A stretch of 64,000 bases of DNA. It comes from Hydractinia symbiolongicarpus. Its lineage: Eukaryota; Cnidaria; Hydrozoa; Anthoathecata; Hydractiniidae. The DNA lies in assembly GCF_029227915.1 (NCBI RefSeq), contig NC_079883.1, positions 19,776,001 to 19,840,000 on the forward strand, in the 5' to 3' direction. Below, in pieces: positions 47,401 to 59,400 of the stretch; the first letter of the stretch is position 1; each line of letters opens with the position of its first letter. A model generated the notes under the pieces. The model was not told where the DNA came from. It worked only from the letters and a program-made list of their open reading frames with translations, and did no database searches. The position numbers and the translations under genes were made by a program.

Positions 47401-50400
47401 TGTTAATACGCACATTCTGTTCGGTAAAATACTAATTTGTGTGACGTAAGTCCGCGGGAATGAAAACAAACGCATTCTGAATTAACGAAGCCAGGGAATG
47501 CTGAACTGTGCTTCTTGCGATTGTCTAAGAGTAATTTTATTTATCATGTTTTGAAATACATAACTTTATCAGAATAAAATAATATTTCCCTGTTATAAAT
47601 AAAGTTTTAGAGTTTTGAAATGAGTTATCACTTGGAAAAAATAAATATTAGCTACGTGTACTTAAATTTATTATAATTTTTTTTGTGTGTGTTATTTTGT
47701 TTCAAAATATGATAGACAACGGGTTCTTCGTTTAATTTGCTAAAATTGAAAACAAAACTTCAAATGGTTATGCGCAATGAAAGTGATTTTGTGATAGCAA
47801 AACAAAACAAAAACAATCAAAGTTTTTCTCTGTTTTTACTATTTACCATGTTGCTAAATTCTTGAAAATTCATTTTCCTACTATAATGTTTGTTCTGCTG
47901 GAATTTAGCTTGTCTTCTTCATTGTCCGAACCTCGCGATAAATTTTAATCACTCTAGGAAAGACCAAGAGGTGATTGAATCTTCACAAGTGTTGTTAAGC
48001 TATGTACGCCGTGTGACGTCACCTATGAACAAAATATGTAGGAACCAAGTTGCCCTTTGTTCGATAATGGTGGCGACCGTTATGTAATTCTCATTTTTGG
48101 AGGACAAAATTTGGACATAAAAAATTTAAAAAATTTTAAAAATTTTATACCATGTTGTTTTCGTGATATTAAAGAATGTTTTTATTACAAAAAACATATA
48201 GGTAGTTTTTTCGTTAGTTCTCCTTTACGAGAAGAAAAGTTTGCGGAATTAAAGATTGCGAATCTGATAGTGTGTCAAGAAATTGCGAATTAAGCAATGA
48301 TCCATGAATTTTTTCACAAAATCTCATGATAAATTTTTTTATCTCAATAAGATTTCTATTGAAAATTTCTTCTCTCCTGTAAACCTTCATGTAGCAAAAC
48401 AACGATAAAAATAACTTGTCTTTTTCTTGGAAATCGACAAAATAAGATGGCGATTTCTTTCCTTGGAATTGGGAAGAAAAGATTGCGGATTTTGGCCAAA
48501 TTTGCAATCTGTAATTCCGCAATTCCAAGAATTCCCTTAAGGTAGCACTTTTTAAAGATATACAGCAAACATGATCACCAGCAAGATCCTGCTCGATTTG
48601 ATTACTTTAATTGGAAGGAACTTCATAACTTATGCGAATTCACGCCTTTTTGAACCGAAAAAGTTTTAAAATGGTAAAACGGAAACTTGCGAAAATTGGT
48701 TAAACGATGCAACACTTTTTGAGACAATGTTGTACTTATCTGACCAGCTGGTTAGTAACTTCATACCTGCAGTGACCATTCGAAGTGTTTTGAAGGATGT
48801 ACATTGTATGCTTGATCAAATTCTAAACAAAAGAAATGACAGCATTGAGATAATTACTGTTTATTAACATCTAGGCAGATCTAGCTTTAGTTGTAAACTA
48901 TTGAATACACCCTTACGATAATTCGGGGAAACTAACACTCCATCGCAGCTTATTTAGCAATCGGAGGAGGTAAACATGACACTTTTATAAGAGTTTATTA
49001 ATGAGAAAACACGTTTTTTCGTGATAACTTTTCTTGCCGCGTTTTGTTTTTAATGAAAAGTACACATAAGTTGTATCTTATTATTATTAACGTTTCCTGA
49101 AAAGTTGAAAGAAATTGTACGAAGGAAGTTAAAAAACTGGAGGAAGCACGCTTTCGTCTCTAACAAACTCTCATAAAAACACGATTTTTACCTCCTTTTT
49201 TCCGATATTGTAAAACGATGGAGAGCCGTAGGAACGCATGTTCAATTGAATTATCGTAAAGGTGTATTGCATTTAAACCAAACAAAACTGAAGTGAAAGG
49301 TACGTAAATGCTGTAAATACCCAGTTTCGAATACGCGTCCCTCTCGTAAAAATCGCCCACGTTTTTGTGATACTTTTTATAAGCGCGTCTCTCGAATTAG
49401 TGCCAAGGGGCGGGTATTTGATTAATATTACTTTGAAAGTTAGGGAAAAAACGACCTTTTAATCAAAAACAGATATTTTCGTTTAAACAGTTCGCTATTG
49501 TTTCACGTAGAAAATTATGCTCAAGGACATAAATACCTGGTAATATATATCTTTTACGACCATTAAGCTAAGGGGGCACGAGGGACATTTTCATGCGCGT
49601 GCTATGCAACATTGCTCCATTGCACGCACATGACAAAAATTGCTCGTGTCCAGTATCTACTTTTTACTGCAACGGAGCAAAAAAATGTTGCATGGAGCAA
49701 AAATTTTGCTCCACAACTTCGTTAAAAGTACAGAGACATTTTATTACTTAATGTAAAAAAAAATTAAATTCAACTTAAGGTAAAGATATTCGATGATGGG
49801 ACAACTTGAAAAAAAGATACAGCAAGTTATAGAATAACCTAAAAAGCAAATCCGCTTCGGGATCAGGTTTGGCTGACATTGAACTTTTTTATCTTGCCTT
49901 GATAAGCATTTAAAATAGAGACACAAAATCAATCAATCCGGAGGATGAGGAGGATATTGACTCTTATTCGGAGGCAGCGGTTGAAGATTATTTAAATAAC
50001 GAGAATGACCCTGCTACAAAATCACCAAGTTTGACCAAGATGACAACTATTGACCCCCATCGTGCAATTTTATTTCTTGAAGCAGTTGATTATACATTCT
50101 CTTTCTCTATAAATTTGACGACCCAAGAAAATGGTGATTATACTTCTAATCACTATTAAGGCAGCTACAGCTTCTTCTTCTTCTTCTGAACTGTCTGCCA
50201 TCTTGAAACGTGTGTGTACACATAAGAAAATTTTGCACAAATAATAATTTGTATTGGCATGCTATCGCACTCATTTGCAGCGTAGAACTCCTGTCGCACT
50301 AAAATTTCGTGTAATTGTAGAGCGATAGGAAGATTCGCACTCGTGGAAATCCACCTTAAGATGTAATATCTAGAGAATCGTTAATTTTTTGAAAATAAAA

Positions 50401-53400
50401 AAAAATCGCTTTTAGATAAACACGTTGGCTAAAGCTTAGTAGCACTCTTCCTTGTAGATCTTCTGTAGTTTTGTAAAAGAGATTTGAAATGTAATAGATG
50501 GTTTACGAAAAAAAAAACACTACGAAAAATTTTTTTAAATTTTTTTTAAAAAATATCACCCCTTTCAAGCATACTCATAATGATGGTGATACTTTCACAC
50601 TTCCGGGGCGATGAATATTCAGAAGGTTGTCCTTTTAAATTTTATTATTCGCAAAGACGTCACTAAGAATACCATATAATTAGAACTTTCAAGTCGTTTA
50701 ACATTTTTCTGTGACTTGCAGAAACAGAACAGGATGGCATACATTTTTAGAATTGAAAGTGTTTTTTTTTTCAGATGGTCATTTCTTTTCGGAAAGGAAA
50801 TATAATTTATTTTTAAAAGTTATAATCAAGAGGATGAGAAGTGTTAAAACATTCACCCTTGACTCTTATTCAATTTAATGTGTGAAAGACCGATCAGAAA
50901 AAAAGTTTGTTATTTGGATAAAGTCAATATTGCCCTTCGAAAAATAAAAAATAGTTTTATCATTGGGAAGATCCTCGTTTCTTTAGTATAAATGGCTAAT
51001 AAAAAAAATAATAGATTTTTTGATACAATAAAGGTAGTTAAGTTTACTTAACTTTAGTTAATTGCTAAACGACATGGACTGGCGTTAGTACGGTAGCGCG
51101 TAGCTGTGGTTGCCATCTTAGTTTCACAGGCCTGGGCTCCAATCTTCACTTTGTTCGTTCGGCTCTTTTAGTCACGGTCTCGCTCCACGATTCCTCTTTC
51201 GCTCGTGCTAGCCAACAGTAGTTGTGGTTTTAATCGGTTTATTTAATCTTTTGTTATCCTTTAATTGGTTCCGCAAATAATCATTTACGTGACGAAAGAT
51301 GTTTATTGTTAGATTTACGTACCTCACGATAATGATAGTTCTTTGCGTCGCTGTTCGACGACGTTCTGGAGTAGCCTTGCCAGTGCCAGATGCAGACAAA
51401 AAGAGTCTGGCAGAATGGACCACATTGCCAGTTCAAACTCTACGATTAGTGTGCAATGCACTAAATTTAATTGACTCAGGATCGCCTCAAATACTTGCTC
51501 GTCGCCTGTTTTCGTTCTACAATCCGCCACATTCGGTGGTAGCTACGTCGGTGACCACTACATCATGTATGGCCCCAATTATTCCATCAATCAACGTGGC
51601 CACGAGGTCGACCAGACTCCGCCCACGCGGCCAGCCAACCAACACAGCAACCGGCGTTGAGTCAACTACAGTTGTGTCTTCAAATGTCTTGACTGGTCAT
51701 CAGGCATCATCATCTTCGACCACCGACGTTGTCGAGTCGCCCATCCTTACAACAGCTGTGGTTACAGAGTTAATTAGAGGAGAATTGCGACGATTTTTCG
51801 AGGGTCACGAGGGGGAACGACTCGCGGGAAGAGCTCCTGACATAATAGAGCAAAATCAAGCGACAGGTGACACTTATAATACTAACTCTGTTGTTGAGAC
51901 TCCTATTGTACACCATTTTGTGTCTGAGCCGTTTTCTGAAGGGGGTGAGTTTCCACAGGGGGGTCTTCCTCGTCCAGCCCAGGTTGGGTTTTCCGTTGCA
52001 ACCACAGCGCGCCCTGCTCCCTTGCCGGCACTTCCTCAGGCCGTTTTGGACAAGGTTAAAAAAGGTGAGTATGTAAATTTTGATAGCTTACTGCCTGCTT
52101 TTGCCTCATCTTCAGACGAGTTTACGTTTAAGGTTCTCGGTGGGTCTAGCCCGTCAGTTGCGTTAGTTCCCAAGCAATCAAACCGCCCTAAGGTTAGTGA
52201 CTTTTCATCTTGGATGTTAGCATGGAATAATTTTATCCGGTGCTTCACCTTTTTCTTTCCACATCGTGCATCCGAGCTTTTACACTATCAGTCTATCATG
52301 TGTGACTTCGCCTCACAGTTTACATTTACAGCATGGTCGACATACGATCGCATGTTTAGGTACCAAATGGCTTTTGATTCTGGTTTGTCATGGAACCGTG
52401 TAGATGACGATCTTTATAACCGTCATCTCCGAAGTGCCCCACTGCAGGTCATGTGTTTTCGGTGCCGGAATTATGGACATCTTGCATCAAGTTGCCCTCT
52501 TCGCACTGAGTCAGCAGCTGGGAACGAATCAGCACCTTCAAATTTGGCATATAGTGGGCAGCCCTTTCGTGCCCCCCAGCCTTTTCGCGCCTCACAGCGC
52601 TTTCGTGCCACACAGCCTTTTCGAGCCACGCAGACCCTCAGTAGGGCTGACACAGGTGCAGTCGGACAGGTCGATAACATCGCCACTTGTCGATACTTCA
52701 ACGCACAGGGTCACTGTACGAACCGACAATGTCGCTTCGCACACCAATGCAAACACTGCGGCGACTCCCATCCTGCCTCACAATGCTCCGTTGTCCGCAA
52801 ATATTAATCCAAATCCACTGCCTGTGTCTTGTCAATGTCCTGTCAATGTTGCTCTTTTTGAAAGATTGCTAAGGGAACACCCTTGTCAGTCTTTAGTGTC
52901 ATTTATTATCTCTGGTTTGTCTTCTGGATTTGACATTGGTTTTCATGGCCCATGCACAGCTACCCGGCCACGCAACCTACTATCTGCACGCTCTAATTCT
53001 CAATCAGTGTGGGAGGCAATTGCTAAAGAATTAGCGCGAGGCCACACCTCAGGACCTTTTCTAAGCCCTCCAATTACGCCTCTGCATTGTTCACCTTTAG
53101 GTGCAGTACCTAAGAAAGACGGTTCTTACAGAATAATTTTAGATCTCTCCTCACCTAGAGGCAATGCTATTAATGAAGGCATATGCAAAGAAGAGTTTTC
53201 AGTGCGATATTCCACCTTCGACGATGCCCTAAAATTGGTGTCTGGGTTGGGTCCCACAGCATTTTTAGCCAAAATTGATATCAAACATGCTTTTCGCCTT
53301 TGCCCCGTTAAACCAGCTCAATGGGGTTTATTAGGCTACTGTTGGGAGGGTTATTACTTTGTGGACACTCGCTTGCCATTTGGCAGCCGCTCCTCACCCT

Positions 53401-56400
53401 TCTTGTTTAACTGTTTTGCAGATTTGTTATGTTGGATCTTCCTCACTGTGCTTGGTATTCCATTTGTGATCCATTACTTAGACGATTTCTTCCTTTGTGG
53501 GAGGTCGGCAGCAGAAGTAAATAGTTACTTGGAATCTATTCAGTCTATGTGCACTAAACTGGGTGTCCCTATTGCGGAGGAAAAAACCACAGGACCCTCA
53601 CAAACTATAACCTACCTGGGCATTGAGATCGACTCTCAGCAACAAATCATTCGCTTGCCAGCGGATAAGTACAGGGAGTTGCACGAAGCTTTATTGGTTT
53701 GGTCTGGTAGGAAGAAGTGCACCAAACGAGAATTGCTTTCTTTGATTGGCTCTTTATCTTTCGCTGCCAAAGTGGTAAAGCCAGGCAGAATGTTCCTCCG
53801 TAGGTTAATTGATTTGTCTACCACCGTTGCATCACTCAATCATCATATCACATTAAATGGGGAGGCACGCTTAGACATTCAATGGTGGGTGGATTTTCTA
53901 CCTAGCTGGAATGGTGTCTGTTTTATTCAAGGGGACCCAATCACAGCCGCTTCACTTAGCCTCTTTACGGATGCATCAGGGGTAGGATTTGGTGCTGTTT
54001 TTCGCAATAGTTGGTTCTGTGCTCCATGGCCCCCAACATTTCATTCCTTTCACATTAATATATTGGAGCTTTTCGCAATTGTAGCAGCGGTTAGGACGTG
54101 GGGTCGCGAATGGCGTAATCTGCAGATCATCATTTACACAGACAACGCGTCCATAGTTCATGTGTGGCGCTCAGGCACATCTCGGGATAAACACATCATG
54201 TCGTTAATTCGCCACTTATTTCTATTCACGGCGCGGTTGAACATTAATATTTTGCTTCAACATATTCCTGGACATACTAATATTGCAGCTGATCTTCTAT
54301 CTCGGTTACAGGTTCGTCGATTCAAACAACGCCTTCAGTCCGCAGACGAGTCACCCACACCAATCGAGCCAACCATCTGGACCATCTTAGTATAGCCTCA
54401 CAGTACTTTCAATCTCAAGCTTTGGCACCCACTACTAGGGCCACGTATTCCACTGGTGTTGCCTCATATCAGCGATTTTGTTATAGGTGGTCTCATCCTC
54501 TCTGGCCGTTGAACGAGGATATTCTAATTCGCTACATTTCTAGTTTGGCACAACGCGTATCTCACACTACCATTCGCGTTTACATCTCAGGCTTGCAATA
54601 TCACTCCATCTTGGCCGGCAACTATGTTCGAATAGCAGACATGAGTCGCTTGTGTTACACCCTGCGAGGAATTAAAAGAGTCCAAGGAGCTCGTCTCACC
54701 CGGCCGCGCAGGCACCCAATTACATATCAGAATTTGTGTTTAATTCATTACCGTATTCAATTTTTACAAGCTACAGTATATGAACGACTACTTTTCAAAG
54801 CTGCTACCTCTTTGGCCTTCTTTGGCTTGTTGCGCTGCTCTGAATACACTTATCAATCCAGTCGTCACTTCGATCCATCCACCGATTTATTGGTTGGAGA
54901 TATCCAATTTTCCGCAGACAATTCCGTCATGCTGGTTCATATCCGGTCGTCTAAAACAGATCCCTTTCGTGTTGGTTGTCAGATTAGGGTTGGCGCTAAC
55001 AATAACGCAGTTTGCCCGGTTCAGTGTATGCGCCGTTTCTTAGCGGTTCATCCCGGCCCAGGGTGGCCACTCTTCACTTACCAGGACTTCAAATTTTTGA
55101 CTCGTCAGGACATAGTAAACCTCCTGGCTTCGTGTTTGCCTAATATTCCACACATTAATACACATTCCTTTCGCATTGGTGGTGCCTCCGCAGCAGCATC
55201 TGCAGGGGTGCCTGACAGCACTATCCAGATTTTAGGCAGGTGGACCAGTGATGCCTATAGACGCTATCTACATCTCGATGATGCACAGGTCATTGGCCTT
55301 TCTCGCAGTCTATGCACCGCTGGGCCACCTACTCGTGGGTGGAGCCGTCACACACCTTCTTCATTTTTGTTATAGTTTAGTTGGTGGCGCTCGTAGGCGT
55401 CACCACACCTCTTCATTTTGTATAGTTTGTCAAGTGTGGTGGTGTGGGGGAATTTGGGGGTGTGTTGTGTATTTTAAACTCATGCTGGTATTCTTAAGTA
55501 ATATTTTGCTATTCATGAACTATCAATCTTAAGCTGTCCTTGTTGGCAGTTTGTTAGAACCTGTCTTTGTTGACAGTTTGTTTAGAACCTGTCTTTGTTG
55601 ACAGTTTGTTTTACTTATATTGATTGACAGTTTGTTTTATGTGATCCTTGTTGACCACACTACATTTACGAGAAACTGTCTTAGACAGTTTGTTGTGGTC
55701 TTTGTTGACCTCTGTTACAATTAGATACAGTACACACATATCCTCCGAGACCCCTCATATCCGCCAAACTTGCAGTTTTTATTGTTGTTTTTCCCTGCGC
55801 GTTGTCAGCAATTAAAGGTAGTTAAGTTTACTTAACTTTAGTTAATTGCTAAACGACATGGACTGGCGTTAGTACGGTAGCGCGTAGCTGTGGTTGCCAT
55901 CTTAGTTTCACAGGCCTGGGCTCCAATCTTCACTTTGTTCGTTCGGCTCTTTTAGTCACGGTCTCGCTCCACGATTCCTCTTTCGCTCGTGCTAGCCAAC
56001 AGTAGTTGTGGTTTTACCGCCCACCCATCCCGTCAGGGCATTTTTACTGTTAAGTTCATTAGGTTTTATTCAATGTGAATATTTTTAGGACATTTATACA
56101 CGGAAGATGTATATATTTTGTATACGTTGTATATATATTTACTTTGCGTTCATGTGGTCTGAAAGACAGGGTCGAGGGGGTGTGTTGTGTATTTTAAACT
56201 CATGCTGGTATTCTTAAGTAATATTTTGCTATTCATGAACTATCAATCTTAAGCTGTCCTTGTTGGCAGTTTGTTAGAACCTGTCTTTGTTGACAGTTTG
56301 TTTAGAACCTGTCTTTGTTGACAGTTTGTTTTACTTATATTGATTGACAGTTTGTTTTATGTGATCCTTGTTGACCACACTACATTTACGAGAAACTGTC

Positions 56401-59400
56401 TTAGACAGTTTGTTGTGGTCTTTGTTGACCTCTGTTACAATTAGATACAGTACACACATATCCTCCGAGACCCCTCATATCCGCCAAACTTGCAGTTTTT
56501 ATTGTTGTTTTTCCCTGCGCGTTGTCAGCAATTAAAGGTATACCTTAAGTACAGGCCTTAACGATTTTATATAGAATGCCTCCAAAAATTTTCTCTTTAA
56601 ACAGTTTTTAGAAGCGTAACTTAAAATTTTCCAACAAAAAGAGTGTCCATCATTCGCGACATGATTAGCTGGTTCGGACGTTGAAGACATTTTGTTTTGT
56701 TCAGACCATCGTGTTTGCGCATTTCGTACAGTTTCACCGATGTAGTTCACACCGCATGAACAAGTACCTTCGTAGATAACGCATGCTAAGTGCTTTATTT
56801 TATCTTTCAACGGAAAGAGAGACTGGGTTTTCTTAGTGTTTATATAATATCGTCTCAGGATCCTTTTCCCAATATAACTAATCGTTTCGTCTTTCGGCAA
56901 TCGTTTCGTCTTTCGGCAATCGTTTTGTCCTTCTTCTTATATAAACAGCCCTAAATAATCAAAATTATTCCCAAACACTTTCCTTATGCATTCACTTCTT
57001 CTAATAAACACTGCTCTAAAGTGGCCGTTTTCGAACCTTAAAAATGTAATGACAAATCTTTGATAAACATTCTCTTAGATGACTTCTTATGTTCAATAAG
57101 CCTATATCAATATCCATTTCCTTTCCATAAAATACAAAGCCGGAAAAAACATGCTAAGATGAAAACAGGGTTAGTTTAGAGACAATTTAGCTTTAACCAA
57201 TGTTGTTGACATATACACTTTATTCTTTGTTATTAAATATCTTTTATTTATTTGGCTATCCTGAGCATGTTGGGTTGGTGGCATGAGGCTAAATATTGGT
57301 CTTTATCATGTTATAAATTCAACAAAATTCAACATAGAGCAATGCAATCATCCAAGGTACAAGCATGCTTAGTCATAAATTACCATGATTTTTTAAAAAT
57401 TACGGCCTGTAAGAATGTTCAAGAAATGATAAACTCTCCACAGTAATAATTGTTGTTGTTTTTAATTCAAAAAATGTACTGTCAATGACTAGCTATATAC
57501 TATAAATTCTATTCTCAGATCCGGGTTTCGACAACCTGCGATATAAAAAATTTGTAAATATAAAGGAAATGTTATTCGAGTCGAGAGAAAACTTTAGAAA
57601 TATAATCACTTTTTGCAATAAATAAAGAAAGTGGAATTCAGTTCAGGCTACTTTTTTATTATTATATTTTTACTGGACAGTACCTTTAAATTGTGGCTGT
57701 TTGATGAGCATATTTTTTCGAGTACAGCAAGTGGTCAATCGTTTTAAAAACTAGAGATGCTAAAGGAGATGGTGACAATTCGTTGTAAATGTTATATGTT
57801 AAACACACAACACATCTCTTGTAGTACCAGCTAACTTGTTTCCAGTTACATGTTTTAAGAACAGTTTCATCGCTCACATTCTTTTTGATTCTACTGATAA
57901 ACCTGGCAGCTTTTAAATGAATACTTTCTATTGGTTTTATAAGCGTAGACGAACTGTTACCCCAAACACTTCTACCATACAGCACAGATGGAGGTATTCC
58001 ACCAAAATAAATCGATTTCAAATCACCAGGTTCCATAAACCTCATTGAGTATAGCTTCTTTACCTTCGATCAAAAATCTTTACATAATTTATTTACCAGG
58101 TCGTTCCAAGACAGTTTATTGTCAATGATAAGACCAAGACATTTTGTGGAGCTGGTAACACTAATTGTATTTTCATTCAATTTAAAATGTGGATATGGAC
58201 CGATGAACTGTTTACGAGACATAAACATAATTTCTGTTTTACCTGCATGAGAAGCCCACTTGCTAACTTGATTTAATACTCTTTGGATTTCAAGAAAAGC
58301 TTGTTCAAACGGTAATCATTTTTTGTAATATACCAAACTATCAACTGTTGTTGTCATATCGTACATATATCGTACTCCAGAAAACCGACCAGCGAAAGTG
58401 GAAATTTTAGAAAATACAAACGCATTAAATAAATTGTTTTATGAACCTTTATACTTCCTCGACAATTATAAACCTTGTTCCCAGTACCCCTATTCTATTA
58501 CCTAAGCTACCTCAATTAGCGAACAAAAAGAAACACTTGGTTCGAGGCTATTCATATTTACAGTTTTTATACTGTAATGCTTCGAAAAACGTCCATTAAA
58601 CGCCCCCAGAAAAAAAATTATACCGCACGTGGATTAAAATTGTTTAAATAACACTTGGGGCATGAAGAAAAAAATCCAGTAAACTCGAGCTTGCTATGGT
58701 TTCCAATTGTTTTGTCAAATGAAGAAATTATATTATGTACAATTAAATCCATGATAAAATGTCTGTTCCGCCTGTTCTTAAACAGAGAAGATAATAGTTG
58801 AGAAAAAACAATTCTAATTCATTTTTAACCTTATATTCCTAAAAATCCATAAATTAGCATAAAGATTCAATTTGGCTATGTGGTCCTTCTTTTCTTGTCT
58901 GTCAGGAAGAGCGCGCATTACAGAACTTAGTAAAAGTTCGCAACTCATTTATTTTTTGTAGCATTTTTGTTTACTACGAAACAGCCATGGATGATTGAGA
59001 CACAGTTTTTTTTTAATTTTTAGTTTTTATTTACTGACTGAAAATTTTCAGGATTCAAATGACACCACTATTTGTGACATCCACCACAGAAGGTTGTTCC
59101 GTTTGAAAACTTAACAGATTTGTTCAACAAGCATATCACTAAGAAAATAACACCCAAGCCATAAATCGCTCGCCTATGTTACAATAATTTAGACTGGGCG
59201 AGAAACTTGAATAAATAGAATAAGTTTATAAACTCATATTTTATCAGAAAGTCTTTTTTATCTATTTTATATTATCCTTTTTTATCTATTTCGGTTATTT
59301 TTTACTGCAATTAATAAGATAAATAACATGGTTTTCCATGCTAGGTGAATTGATATTGCTCAGCAAAAAAAACTTTTTGTGAAATTGGGGGAGCATTTAA

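Larger units (their letters stand above)
51030..56540 (+). mobile_element. Ngaro-like tyrosine-recombinase (DIRS-order) retrotransposon, apparently intact
   Basis: Split direct repeats in the order A1 - ORFs - B1 A2 - spacer - B2. A1 51030-51232 and A2 55814-56016 (203 bp); B1 55456-55820 and B2 56176-56540 (365 bp). Each pair looks identical by eye, so the copy is recent. A shared core AAAGGTA sits at the left end, the right end and the B1/A2 joint, as expected if a circular DNA is opened by the recombinase. No longer target duplication exists. The ORFs are gag-like, RT-RNase H and tyrosine recombinase. No methyltransferase domain lies between RNase H and recombinase, which favours Ngaro over PAT or DIRS1. 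Inserted inside a Penelope remnant, in MED29 intron 1, antisense to MED29. Confidence 0.93.

Noticed and set aside
57252-57446. 64-codon plus frame MAILSMLGWW as a gene
   Set aside because: No recognisable domain, antisense to MED29, and in the middle of transposon debris.
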